46,909 bases of DNA, from assembly GCA_031420415.1 (NCBI GenBank), contig JANOMT010000026.1, forward strand, positions 1-46,909. Direction: 5' to 3'. Made by a program: the position numbers and the translations under genes. The notes beneath the pieces are model-generated. The model saw only the letters and a list, made by a program, of their open reading frames with translations, was not told where the DNA came from and searched no databases. Positions 23,595 to 33,201 of this stretch are shown here, piece by piece (position 1 is the stretch's first letter; the number at the start of each line of letters is the position of its first letter). This DNA is from JANYGA01 sp031420415 (GTDB lineage Bacteria > Vulcanimicrobiota > Vulcanimicrobiia > Vulcanimicrobiales > Vulcanimicrobiaceae).

Positions 23595-25981
23595 GCGGCG
23601 CCGCAGCGATTCCACCGTTCGTCGCCGACGATCGCCGTCGCGCGGACGTCATCGCGGGTGGCGGCTCGGGGCTCGATTACATCGATGTCCGCGGTGATGC
23701 CCGAACGCTCATCGTTGCCTTTTTTGGCGCGGCCCCCGAAGATCTCGACCGCGACAATTTCGTCATCTCGGGCGGCGAGCGCGTCACGGGTCTCGTCGTG
23801 ACGAGCGTCCGCATCGCTTCGGACGAACCAGAGAGCCAGGGTGTCGTTTCGCTCCGCGTCGATCGCGCGGGCGATCCGTCGACCTACGTGCTCCACGTCG
23901 TCGATGTGCCGGGTATCGATCCGCTCTACGCGAGTCTCGCCTTCACGTTCGATTCGGGGAACGAACGTCTCACCGATTGCAGCGTGGAAACTCGCGCGGC
24001 GCGCATCGATCTGCCGCAACCGCACGTCGACTATCTTGCGAAAGACTATGCGACATTCCGACGTCTCTTGCTCGATCGTGCGGCACTGATCGTCCCCGCG
24101 TGGGTCGAGCGACACATCCCTGACATCAACGTGACGCTCATCGAGTTACTCGCGTATGTCGGCGACCGGCTCAGCTACTTTCAGGATGCCGTCGCGACGG
24201 AAGCCTATCTCGGCACGGCGCGCAAACGCGCTTCTGTGCGCCGCCACGCGCGGCTGCTCGACTATCGCGTTCACGAAGGTTGCAATGCGCGCACATGGCT
24301 CGTCGTCAGCGTGGAGAGCGATCTTGAGCCCCTCGATCCACGCGAACTCGTCTTTACGACGGCCGCGACGCTCGCGACGCCCGCACAGGCCTTCGAACCG
24401 ATCGGACGTGAAGCGATCGCGATCTACGCGGCACACGCCCCGATGCGACTCTACGCGTGGGGCAACGGGTCGTGCTCGCTCGAACGCGGCGCCACCGCCG
24501 CCACGCTTCGCGATACGTGGCGAACGATCGAAGGAGAAGACGAGCCGACACGTAGCCTGCGTCTCAAAGCCGGTGATTACGTGCTCTTCGAAAGCACGCA
24601 CGCGATCGCGGGTGATACGATCGTACCGGCAGATCCCACGCGTCGTCACGTCGTGCGACTCACGCACGTCCGCCCCGCGCTCGATCCGCTCTATGACGTG
24701 CCGGTGGTCGAGATCGCGTGGGCGCTTGCAGATCGCTTACCGTTTGATTTTGCCTTTGCCGCACCCGACCCAAGAGATCTCGAAGCGCCATCGATCGAAC
24801 CCGGCGTCGTGTGGGGGAACGTGATCCCCGTCGATCACGGCCGAACGCTCGTCGCGGTAGAAGTTTTAACTCCCGTTCCATTGGATTCGCATTTCCCGTA
24901 TCGTCCGACACTTGCGGAGGCAGGCCTCACCTACGCCGAAGCGCGCTCCGTGGCGCATGAGAGTGCGACAGCTTTCACGCGCCGCTTTCCGCGCGACGCG
25001 CGGCCGCAAATCGCCGAACTCGTCACGACGGATCTCGATGGCCACAAGCGCCGCTGGACCGCCGTCGATGAACTCTTACGAAGCGGTGAGAGCGATGCCC
25101 ATGTCGTCGTCGAGGTCGACGAGGACGGCGCGACGACGTTACGCTTCGGCGACGGAGTGCTCGGCCGTCGGCCGTCTGCCGGATCGACCGTGAACGTTCG
25201 TTACCGCGTTGGCAACGGGGTCGCGGGAAACGTGGGTCCAGAGACGATCGTCAACGTCGCCGCAACGGCAAAGACGCCGCTTCCGGCGGGCGTGCGCGTA
25301 CGCAATCCCATCGCCGCGACCGGCGGCACGGCGCCGGAATCCGTCGAGGACGTGCGGGCCCTCGCGCCGTCGGCGTTTCGTACGCAGATCGCGCGGGCGA
25401 TCACGCCCGAGGATTACGCGCACATCGCCGAACGCGACGAGCGCGTCCAACGAGCAGCTGCAGAATTTCGTTGGACGGGATCGCGGATACTTGTGCGTGT
25501 CGCACTCGACCCGCTGCACACGGATGACCTCGATCCCGAGATATCGGCGGCCGTCGCTGCGCGGCTCGAACCCGTTCGACGTATTGGTCACGACATCGAA
25601 GTCGTGGGCGCGTCTTACGTGCCGCTCTACGTCGCCTTAACCGTATCCGTCGCGAGCGGGTATCAGCGCGGTCACATTCGTGCGGCGCTCGAAGCGGAAC
25701 TCGGGAGCGCGACGACCCTCGACGGCAGACTCGGTTTCTTCCATCCCGACGCGTTGACGTTCGGCGACCCCGTCTCGCAAAGTGGCATCGTCGCGCGGGC
25801 ACTTGCTGTAACGGGCGTTCGCAACGTCGCAGTGATCCGGCTCGAACGCCTTTTCGCGCCAACGCCGGATGACGTTCCGCGTTCGCTCGCATTCGGTCGG
25901 CTCGAAATCGCCCGACTTGACGGCGATCTCGCACGGCCCGATCGCGGCGTGCTCTCACTCGATATCGGCGGTGGATTGTGA
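23591..25981 (+). CDS. Putative baseplate assembly protein J-like (Afp11 family)
   Basis: A 796-residue wedge protein of the gp6/gpJ group. Conserved points are DYLAKDYATFRRLLLDR, the LIELLAYVGDRLSYFQDAVATEAYLGTA stretch that is diagnostic of eCIS putative baseplate assembly proteins, TTLRFGDGVLGRRP, and the C-terminal RAITPEDYAHIAE domain. It should form the wedge ring joining hub and fibres. The ATG at 23591 overlaps the gp25 stop; a much longer frame running back through gp25 is spurious. It shares its LLAYVGD/FQDA-type region with the next gene, indicating an ancient duplication. Confidence 0.9.
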   Translation: MSGAAAIPPFVADDRRRADVIAGGGSGLDYIDVRGDARTLIVAFFGAAPEDLDRDNFVISGGERVTGLVVTSVRIASDEPESQGVVSLRVDRAGDPSTYVLHVVDVPGIDPLYASLAFTFDSGNERLTDCSVETRAARIDLPQPHVDYLAKDYATFRRLLLDRAALIVPAWVERHIPDINVTLIELLAYVGDRLSYFQDAVATEAYLGTARKRASVRRHARLLDYRVHEGCNARTWLVVSVESDLEPLDPRELVFTTAATLATPAQAFEPIGREAIAIYAAHAPMRLYAWGNGSCSLERGATAATLRDTWRTIEGEDEPTRSLRLKAGDYVLFESTHAIAGDTIVPADPTRRHVVRLTHVRPALDPLYDVPVVEIAWALADRLPFDFAFAAPDPRDLEAPSIEPGVVWGNVIPVDHGRTLVAVEVLTPVPLDSHFPYRPTLAEAGLTYAEARSVAHESATAFTRRFPRDARPQIAELVTTDLDGHKRRWTAVDELLRSGESDAHVVVEVDEDGATTLRFGDGVLGRRPSAGSTVNVRYRVGNGVAGNVGPETIVNVAATAKTPLPAGVRVRNPIAATGGTAPESVEDVRALAPSAFRTQIARAITPEDYAHIAERDERVQRAAAEFRWTGSRILVRVALDPLHTDDLDPEISAAVAARLEPVRRIGHDIEVVGASYVPLYVALTVSVASGYQRGHIRAALEAELGSATTLDGRLGFFHPDALTFGDPVSQSGIVARALAVTGVRNVAVIRLERLFAPTPDDVPRSLAFGRLEIARLDGDLARPDRGVLSLDIGGGL

Positions 25982-28812
25982 AGTCGCCCGTGAATCGCCC
26001 GGGCCTCGGCGCGCTCGCTTATCGCGTCGGTACGTACGGCACGTTCTTTCGCACGATGCTCGATCGCGCGAGTGTCGACGTACCGCCGCTCACGACACGT
26101 GATACAGACGACGCGTCGATCGCCTTACTCGACGGCTGGGCAATCATCGGGGACATCTTATCGTTCTACCAAGAGCGTATCGCAAACGAAGGCTTTCTTC
26201 GAACGACAACCGAGAAACGCTCGCTCGTCGAGCTCGCGAAGCTCGTGGGCTACGTGCCACGGCCCGGCGTTGCAGCGAGTGTGTTTCTCGCGTATACGCT
26301 CGATAAGGGGAGCGATGTCACGCTCGCACTGGGCAACCGCGTGCAGAGTATTCCGGGACCGGGCGAGATGCCGCAAACGTTCGAGACGAGCGACCCGCTC
26401 GTCGCACGCGACGTCTGGAACGTGCTTGGTATGCGCAAGACGCGGCCGCAAGATCCCAAGACGACCGAGCCATTTTACGTCACCACATTAACGACAAACC
26501 TCAAGCCGAACGACGTGCTGCTCTTTCTCCGACGAGGAAGTGCTGCGACCGGCCTCGCGGACGTCACGACCATTCTCCACGTGACGTCAGTGGAATTGCA
26601 GCCCGCGCTCAATCGCACGAAGATCGTGGTTACGCTCGCAGCCGAAAGCGAACCAGCGACGATGAACGCCGCGGTCGCGTCGGCGTCCGTGTCGACGCCT
26701 TCCGCGTCATCACGACCGCTCGTGGATCGCATCGGCGCGTTGCGCGAGAGGCTGCTGTCGGCGCCGACGGTCACACCGCTATCACCGGAACGCCTGCAGC
26801 GTCAGTCATCCGAGATCCTCGGGTCGAATCTCGACCTCACGACGCAACTCTTTGGCGCGCTTCATCCGCAAGCCGCCGATTCGATCTACACGGCCCTTGC
26901 GAATGAACCGACCGATGTTACGAATCCCGTCGAGGTCTATGCTTTTCGCGTGCATGCGGCGCCCTACGGACACAACGCGCCGTCGAAGCTGGTTTTCAAC
27001 GGGAATCTCTTCGAACCGGAGGAGTGGCCGCTCGCGCGCCTCGACAAGGATTCGCGCATCCTTTCACTCGACGCACGTTACGATCGCATCACGCCCGCAA
27101 GCTTCGTCGTGATCCGAACGGTCGCGTTAAAAACGCCCGCCGGCAATGACGCGCTCCGAGGCGCAGTGGAGCCGGATAATGCGTTTACGACCACGTTCGC
27201 ACTCGCGCGCGTCGTCTCGATCTCCGAGCGTGCGCGCCGGGATTACGGAATCGCGGCGACGTCGACCATCTTGCGCCTCGACATGAAGTATGTGACGTTG
27301 GTCGAGGGCCAAAACATCGAGGATGACTCGACGCTTGAGGCATTGCGCGATATCGATGTGTATGCGCAAAGCGAACGTCTCCACCTCGCCGAGGTTCCGA
27401 TCGAGAGCGACGTTCCGACCGATCCCGAACCGATTGCCGACGACGATGCGAAGACCGAACCAACGGTGCTCGAACTCGACGGGTTGTACGATGGCCTCGC
27501 GCCAGGCCGCTGGGCCATCGTTGCGGGTACGCGCACCGATGCGCCCGGCGTCGCTGACGCGGAACTCGTGATGATCGCGAAGGCAGAGCACCTCGCAAAC
27601 CCCGCGATTCCGGGCGACACGCTGCGCACGTTTGTGACGCTCTCGTCGCAACTTGCGTTTCGTTACGACCGCGCGACCGTACAAATCTATGGTAACGTCG
27701 TTCGCGCGACCCATGGTGAGACGCGCCATGAAACACTTGGGAGCGGCGATGCGTCGCGGCCACGGCAAGCGTTCGCGCTCAAAGCGAAGCCGCTCACGTT
27801 CGTCTCGGCACCGACGCAATCGGGAACCCTTCGTACCTTTAGCGTTCGCGTTAACGGCATACGTTGGAATCTTTCGGAGAATCCGAGTGCGCTCGGCCCC
27901 AGAGATCGTGCGTTCGTCACCACGACGGACGATGCCGGAACGTTCGTAACCTTCGGCGATGGGATTCACGGCGCGCGACTTCCGACGGGCGTCGAAAACA
28001 TCGTCGCGACCTACCGTACGGGCCTCGGTCATGCGGGAAACGTCGGCGCGGGGAAGCTCTCACTCTTACAATCGCGCCCGCTCGGCGTCAAGGGCGTGGT
28101 CAACCCGAAGGCAGCATCGGGCGGCGCGGATTCGGAATCGACGAACGATCTCCGGCGCAACGTGCCAACGGCTCTGCTCGCGCTCGATCGTCTCGTATCA
28201 CTCGACGATTACGAACATTTTGCGCGAACCTTTGCGGGCATCGCGCGCAGCACGGCCGTGCGCATCGGCTCGGGCGGCGCGAGCACCGTCGCGCTCACGC
28301 TCGCGGGCCCGGGGAATGCGGCGATCGACAAAGATGGGGATCTTGCGCTCAATCTCGCGACGGCGCTGCGAACGCTCGGCGATCCGCGTCAAGCGTTCGA
28401 GATCCAAACGTGCGAACGTGTCGTGCTCCTCATCGGCGCGAGTGTCGATCTCGACGCCGATGCGCTTTGGGAAGTGGTCGAGCCCGCGATTCGCGTCGCG
28501 CTCGCAAGCGTACTCGGCTTCGATGCGATGGATTTCGACAAGGCCGCGTATCCCAGCGCCGCGATCGCCGCGATTGGCGGCGTCGCCGGCGTCCGTGACG
28601 TTTCGATCGACTATTTTTCGGGCGTTACCGATGCAACGCTTGCATCGGTGGCCGCGATCGTGCCGACGCCTGGTCGGCAACACGCGCCGATCGTGCCCGA
28701 GCCCGCGCGACGCATCGGCGGTATCGTGCGTCCGGCGCAACTCGTCGCGCTCGATCCGACCGTGCGCGATACGGTCGTCCTGCGACTCGCCTCTGGCGGC
28801 ACGAACGTATGA
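25978..28812 (+). CDS. Second large baseplate wedge protein (Afp12-like)
   Basis: A 944-residue protein of the putative baseplate assembly family. The N-terminal SIALLDGWAIIGDILSFYQERIANEGFLRTT block is the counterpart of the LLAYVGDRLSYFQ region of the preceding protein. Downstream are FVTFGDGIHGARLPTG, and SLDDYEHFARTFAGI, the gpJ-like C-terminal domain. A low-complexity Ala/Ser segment lies near residues 225-245. It pairs with the preceding protein in the wedge as gp6-type heterodimers do in Afp. GTG at 25978 overlaps the upstream stop; its own stop overlaps the next ATG. Confidence 0.88.
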   Translation: MKSPVNRPGLGALAYRVGTYGTFFRTMLDRASVDVPPLTTRDTDDASIALLDGWAIIGDILSFYQERIANEGFLRTTTEKRSLVELAKLVGYVPRPGVAASVFLAYTLDKGSDVTLALGNRVQSIPGPGEMPQTFETSDPLVARDVWNVLGMRKTRPQDPKTTEPFYVTTLTTNLKPNDVLLFLRRGSAATGLADVTTILHVTSVELQPALNRTKIVVTLAAESEPATMNAAVASASVSTPSASSRPLVDRIGALRERLLSAPTVTPLSPERLQRQSSEILGSNLDLTTQLFGALHPQAADSIYTALANEPTDVTNPVEVYAFRVHAAPYGHNAPSKLVFNGNLFEPEEWPLARLDKDSRILSLDARYDRITPASFVVIRTVALKTPAGNDALRGAVEPDNAFTTTFALARVVSISERARRDYGIAATSTILRLDMKYVTLVEGQNIEDDSTLEALRDIDVYAQSERLHLAEVPIESDVPTDPEPIADDDAKTEPTVLELDGLYDGLAPGRWAIVAGTRTDAPGVADAELVMIAKAEHLANPAIPGDTLRTFVTLSSQLAFRYDRATVQIYGNVVRATHGETRHETLGSGDASRPRQAFALKAKPLTFVSAPTQSGTLRTFSVRVNGIRWNLSENPSALGPRDRAFVTTTDDAGTFVTFGDGIHGARLPTGVENIVATYRTGLGHAGNVGAGKLSLLQSRPLGVKGVVNPKAASGGADSESTNDLRRNVPTALLALDRLVSLDDYEHFARTFAGIARSTAVRIGSGGASTVALTLAGPGNAAIDKDGDLALNLATALRTLGDPRQAFEIQTCERVVLLIGASVDLDADALWEVVEPAIRVALASVLGFDAMDFDKAAYPSAAIAAIGGVAGVRDVSIDYFSGVTDATLASVAAIVPTPGRQHAPIVPEPARRIGGIVRPAQLVALDPTVRDTVVLRLASGGTNV

Positions 28813-30728
28813 ACGATGAACTCTACGCGCTTTTGCCGGCGTACATCCGTCAAGCCGATGATGCCCTTGACGGGAAGCCGCTGCGCGCATTGCTCGGCGT
28901 CATCGAAGAGCAGGTCGACGTGCTGCGCGCCGATATCGCGCAGCTCTACGAGAATTGGTTCATCGAGACGTGCGCGCCATGGGTCGTGCCGTATATCGGC
29001 GATCTCGTCGGCTACGAATCACTCGGCGACGATGCACTCGCAACGACGATCCCGCGAAGCGACGTTGCGGACATTATCGGTTCGCGGCGACGGAAGGGCA
29101 CGATCGGCGTGCTCGAAACGATCGCGCGCGACGTGACGGGTTGGCCCGCGATCGCCATTGAGTTCGAGCACGCAATCGCTGCGACGTTTTCGATGATGCG
29201 GCCGGCGACGACGCGCGAAAAGACGCTCGACCTACGCGATGCGGCAACGCTCGCGACCTTGCGCGACGCACGGTCGCTTGCGGCGCGAAGTGTCGCGACG
29301 CATGGTATGTACGCACTCGGAAGTATCGGTATGCTCGTCTCACGTCTGCGCGCGTATAGCGTTTCGCGCGGTGATGCCGCGAGGGTCGCGACGCAGGGCG
29401 AACATTGCTACACGTTCGACGCGCTCGGTTTCGACGTGCCGCTCGTCTCGGGGATGCGCGCATTGCCAACGGTGCTCGTGCCTGGTGATCTCGCGAGCGA
29501 ATACGGCACGCACAAGAGTATCGCACTTTGGACGCGGCCCGCGGGCGAGCGAACGCGGCTCGAGCACGTCCCACGCGATTGCGTGTTCGCCGCCGACTTA
29601 CGGCATTGGCGCGTGCATGCAAAGCCGGGAGAGGTCGCAATCGACGTCGAGCGTGGTCGCATCGCATTCGCCCCGGGGCACGCGCCCGACGGGGTCGTCG
29701 TGCGCTATTTCTATGGGGAACCGGCCGATCTTGGAGCGGGTGAATATCCGCGCGATCTCGCGCCAATTGCCACAAGGATTGCGGTCGTGCATGGCGGGCG
29801 AGAAGAACACCGTCACCTGCGCGTCGCGCTCGCGGCGTGGCGCAAAACGGGCGTCGCGCGCGCCGCGATCGAATTCGGCGACAGCCATGTCTACGACGAG
29901 AGCAATCTCACGATCGATGTTCCCGAAGATGGCTATCTCGAGATTCGTGCGGGCGATGGCGCGCGTCCGGTCGTGCGCATCGAAGATCGCAGTGCCGGCC
30001 ACCTCGATGTCGTCCGCGTCTGCGGTGGTGCGCGGAGTACGCTCGTGCTCGACGGCCTCGTGCTCGCGCGGCGTGGTCTCGAGATCGCGGGCGATATCGG
30101 AACCGTCATCATTCGCCGCTGCACGTTCGTTCCGAGCGAAGCGCCGATCGTGTTGCGGTCGCGAACGGCGCGGCTCGTCATCGAGCAGAGTATCGTTGGC
30201 GACATTCGGACCATCGAAGACGAGACGCGAGCGGATCCGAACGTCGTTTCGATTGCAGATTCGATCGTCGGCGCGCGCAGCCGTGAGGATGCGATCGGGT
30301 CGCCCGATGCGCCATCGGCCTTCGTCGATCTCGCCGTCGCGCGCAGTACGATCTTCGGCCGCGTGCGCGTGCACGGCGTCGCGCTTGTAGAAAATGCGAT
30401 CTTCATGCGTGAATTTAGCGTCCGTCGACGCGAACGGGGATGTGTGCGCTTTTCGTACGTCGCGCCCCAATCGCTCACGCCCAAGCGATTCGCATGCGTA
30501 TCGGAGTCGGCGCCCGTCTTTATGAGTCACGCATTCGGCACGCCGGGCTATGCGCGGCTCGCACGTGCGTGTCCGCGCGCGATCGCGCTCGGTGGCGAGA
30601 ATCGCGGCGAAATGGGCGCATTCTACACGTCGCGCAACGCGCAGAAGGCGGCCAATCTCGAGGCTCGTCTCGCGGAGTTCGTTCCGCCTGACGTCGGCCT
30701 GACGTTTCATTACCTGGGGGATGTATGA
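28809..30728 (+). CDS. Tail protein I-like baseplate protein with C-terminal repeat region
   Basis: A 639-residue protein. Residues 1-130 follow the pattern of phage tail protein I-like eCIS proteins: LLPAYIRQADDALDGKPLR, YENWFIETCAPWVVPYIGDLVGY and a helical region with IGSRRRKGTIGVLE. The C-terminal half (about 360-600) is made of short beta-rich repeats (IRAGDGARPVVRIEDR, LVLDGLVLARRGLEIAGDIG, VIRRCTF) that look like a right-handed beta-helix. In contractile tails such a part could face outward and bind fibres or receptors. The ATG overlaps the upstream stop and its stop overlaps the DUF6519 gene. Confidence 0.82.
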   Translation: MNDELYALLPAYIRQADDALDGKPLRALLGVIEEQVDVLRADIAQLYENWFIETCAPWVVPYIGDLVGYESLGDDALATTIPRSDVADIIGSRRRKGTIGVLETIARDVTGWPAIAIEFEHAIAATFSMMRPATTREKTLDLRDAATLATLRDARSLAARSVATHGMYALGSIGMLVSRLRAYSVSRGDAARVATQGEHCYTFDALGFDVPLVSGMRALPTVLVPGDLASEYGTHKSIALWTRPAGERTRLEHVPRDCVFAADLRHWRVHAKPGEVAIDVERGRIAFAPGHAPDGVVVRYFYGEPADLGAGEYPRDLAPIATRIAVVHGGREEHRHLRVALAAWRKTGVARAAIEFGDSHVYDESNLTIDVPEDGYLEIRAGDGARPVVRIEDRSAGHLDVVRVCGGARSTLVLDGLVLARRGLEIAGDIGTVIIRRCTFVPSEAPIVLRSRTARLVIEQSIVGDIRTIEDETRADPNVVSIADSIVGARSREDAIGSPDAPSAFVDLAVARSTIFGRVRVHGVALVENAIFMREFSVRRRERGCVRFSYVAPQSLTPKRFACVSESAPVFMSHAFGTPGYARLARACPRAIALGGENRGEMGAFYTSRNAQKAANLEARLAEFVPPDVGLTFHYLGDV

Positions 30729-32338
30729 AGGGTGATTTCTCACGCGACTCGTTCGATCCTAAGAAGAGCGTCTATCGACTGCTGATGCAACAGGGGCGCG
30801 TGCAGCTTGACGCCGATTGGAACGAGCAAGTCGCAACCGTGCTGCATCGTCTCGAAACGATCGTCGGAGATCTCTTCGGTCCCTTCGGCGGACCCGAGCA
30901 TTGCTGTGGCTTTGAAATTCGTGCTGCGGGCGACGACGACGCCGCGTTCGTTATCGGTGCGGGGCGCTACTATCTCGGCGGCGTGCTCGTCGAAAATTAC
31001 GACGATCGCGCGCCGTATCCGCGCGCGGACGATGCACTTAAAGCGGGTTCGCATCTCGCGTATCTCGACGTTTGGGAAGAGTTCATCGCTCCGCAACAAG
31101 ATGCGGGGTCGCTCGATCCGGCGCTGGGCGGGCTCGATACGGTTGCGCGAACCCGCATCGAGTGGCGAATCCGCCTACGGCCACTCGACACGATTCCAAC
31201 GCGCGACACGATCTATGCCGGTTGGCCGAAATTTTTAGAACAAATCGGTGGCGCGTCGCCCGAAACGCGCGTCGGCCTTGCGGTGACGGTCGGCGACGTT
31301 CATGAGGACGCCGACCCCGCGTTCGGGACCGCCCGCGCTGGCTACCACGGGAACGAGAATCGGCTATACCGCGTGGAGATCCACGAGCCGGGAACGCTCG
31401 GCGATGGCGCGACGTTCAAGTGGTCGCGCGACAACGGCGCCGTCGCTTTCGCGATTCGATCGATTGCGGATCGCATCGTCACCCTCGAAGCGGTCGGCCG
31501 CGACGAACGTGCCGATATCGTGCCGGGCGATTGGGTCGAGATCGTTGATGACGACGACGCAGGCACGGCAAAACCCGCGCGCAATCTCTTCGCAGTCTCA
31601 CACGCCGATTCGGCGCTGCGGACGGTGACGCTCAGGACGCCTCCGGGCTACGTCGTCCGCTCGGCGAAGCATCCCGTGTTGCGGCGTTGGGATCAACGTT
31701 CGGCACCGATTGTGATTCCGCGCGATAGCGATTCGGATCCGCGCTGGATCCCGCTCGAAGACGGTATTGCGATTCGATTCGTCGCACTGCAGGGTCGCAT
31801 CCCAGCCATCCGGGGCGGCGACTACTGGACGATCCCGGCGCGCACTGCGGGTGGTGGGATCGTGCTATGGGAGCGCGCTGGAGACGAACCGGTGGGGCTC
31901 GAGTCGCACGGGATCCGGCATCGCTACGCGCCGCTCGCGGGTATCGAAATCGATCTTGAGCGAAAACTCGTCGGCTCGCCAACGGATTATCGGCGAACGT
32001 TCGTGCCACTCGGTACCGATTCAAAAGTTTCGCCAAAGGAAGCCTCGGAGCCGAACGATCCGCTTGGCACGGAGGTTGACGACGCGGTGCGGCCTTTAAA
32101 TGCCCTCGGTATCGGTGCGAATCACATCGCGGTGCTCAACGAGGCCGGCATCGTGACGGTCGAGCACGTCGCACAGACGCCAATCAATCGACTTGAAGAA
32201 ATCCTCGGCGCGCGGCGGGATATCAACCTACTCGAACTCATCGCGCGTGCGAAGAACTTTCTCGCCCACGGGCAATCCGTCGCCGAAACGAAACCGTTCG
32301 ACGGGGCGAAAACGACCGATTGGTGGCGCGACCAATAG
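30725..32338 (+). CDS. DUF6519 eCIS protein with helix-hairpin-helix-like C-terminus
   Basis: A 537-residue protein whose start, MKGDFSRDSFDPKKSVYRLL and VQLDADWNEQ, is diagnostic for the DUF6519 family carried by many eCIS operons after the wedge genes. The body contains the segment NRLYRVEIHEPG with ATFKWSRDNGAV, also typical. The last 75 residues switch to helices with LGIGANHIAVLNEAGI and VEHVAQTP, resembling a helix-hairpin-helix or DUF4332-like module, perhaps an added interaction domain. The exact structural role of DUF6519 is not established; a peripheral baseplate or fibre-attachment part is likely. It is the last gene of the operon; an oppositely oriented gene follows. Confidence 0.85.
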   Translation: MKGDFSRDSFDPKKSVYRLLMQQGRVQLDADWNEQVATVLHRLETIVGDLFGPFGGPEHCCGFEIRAAGDDDAAFVIGAGRYYLGGVLVENYDDRAPYPRADDALKAGSHLAYLDVWEEFIAPQQDAGSLDPALGGLDTVARTRIEWRIRLRPLDTIPTRDTIYAGWPKFLEQIGGASPETRVGLAVTVGDVHEDADPAFGTARAGYHGNENRLYRVEIHEPGTLGDGATFKWSRDNGAVAFAIRSIADRIVTLEAVGRDERADIVPGDWVEIVDDDDAGTAKPARNLFAVSHADSALRTVTLRTPPGYVVRSAKHPVLRRWDQRSAPIVIPRDSDSDPRWIPLEDGIAIRFVALQGRIPAIRGGDYWTIPARTAGGGIVLWERAGDEPVGLESHGIRHRYAPLAGIEIDLERKLVGSPTDYRRTFVPLGTDSKVSPKEASEPNDPLGTEVDDAVRPLNALGIGANHIAVLNEAGIVTVEHVAQTPINRLEEILGARRDINLLELIARAKNFLAHGQSVAETKPFDGAKTTDWWRDQ

Positions 32339-32346
32339 CGGCATAG

Positions 32347-33201
32347 TTACGGCCGAGCCTCTCCGCGATTGCACGGCGTGCGAAAAAGATCGTTCGCGTT
32401 ATTTGACGGCAGGATTGCGGAGCTGGATCCGCTGTCGTTAACGCGGCAGTCCCGGCGCGAGACCGATGGAGAGAAACAGCACGGCGAATATGGCGGTGAT
32501 GATCCACGGTATGCTACGCGCCACGCCGGCATCCACGCGATGAACGCGTTGCCGCCGAACGACGCAAAACCCGCAGAGACGAGAATAAGCATCGGGCTAT
32601 CGGGATTGAGCACTCCGGCGGACGTCGCGAGAACGCCCATCGTAAGATACGGAACCAGCGTCAGCGCGAGCACGCGTCGCCTGTGATCGGTAGGATCGGC
32701 GAGCCACGGTCCGAGCGTATTGATCCCAAAGAAAAGCGCCACAAACGATGCCGCAAGACCGATGATCGTCAAGCCGAGCTTCCACACGAACGGTGCGGCA
32801 AGTCCCGTGGCGAACAGCTCGATATCACCGAAGGGTGCGAATGAGAGCCCCATAAGATAGCCGCCGAACGACAGCAAATTCGTGATTCCGAACAGCCATA
32901 GAAAATAGCGAGTTGCCGTGCTCGCTGGCGTCCATCTTCGCGAGAGCGCGATAACGATCGCGCCGGTGATCAGGTTGGCAAAGGGACCCGCAATGGCGAC
33001 GATACGATTTTGAATGGCGCTCAGTGCGTGGTCCTCATAACTTAGATCGACGTTTGACACGTGGATGATGTGCGCCCCAAAAAATATAGCAGTCGCGCCG
33101 TGGCCGATACCTTCATGAATGAAATTATCCACGACATTGCAGACCACGGCGATCGCAATAAGCGTGGGCAGATCGATCGCGCGGGATGCGGTGCGTGACA
33201 T
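32347..33201 (-). CDS. M50-like integral membrane protein, apparent C-terminal frameshift
   Basis: A polytopic membrane protein with the motif HEGIGH at residues 29-34 in its first helix and GPFANLITGAIVI later, an arrangement like membrane site-2-type zinc proteases, although the spacing is HExxxH rather than HExxH. The uninterrupted frame ends in about 55 polar, cysteine- and serine-rich residues. In the -1 frame from about 32510-32530 onward the DNA instead encodes SIPWIITAIFAVLFLSIG, a clear membrane helix, followed by APGLPR and a TAA at 32440-32438. The intact protein probably ended there, so a one-base loss or sequencing error is likely. Start is ATG at 33201; a TTG at 33228 would add nine residues. 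Confidence 0.6.
   Translation of the reverse strand: MSRTASRAIDLPTLIAIAVVCNVVDNFIHEGIGHGATAIFFGAHIIHVSNVDLSYEDHALSAIQNRIVAIAGPFANLITGAIVIALSRRWTPASTATRYFLWLFGITNLLSFGGYLMGLSFAPFGDIELFATGLAAPFVWKLGLTIIGLAASFVALFFGINTLGPWLADPTDHRRRVLALTLVPYLTMGVLATSAGVLNPDSPMLILVSAGFASFGGNAFIAWMPAWRVAYRGSSPPYSPCCFSPSVSRRDCRVNDSGSSSAILPSNNANDLFRTPCNRGEARP

Noticed and set aside
29598..30743. 381-codon minus-strand frame opposite the tail protein I-like gene
   Set aside because: Same antisense character, with many Asp and Arg residues and no motif, while the plus-strand gene has operon context.
11158..32338. Prophage or type VI secretion interpretation of the tail genes
   Set aside because: No capsid, terminase, portal, integrase or T6SS TssJLM genes are present, whereas the AAA+ ATPase, DUF4255, DUF4157 and DUF6519 proteins are eCIS markers.
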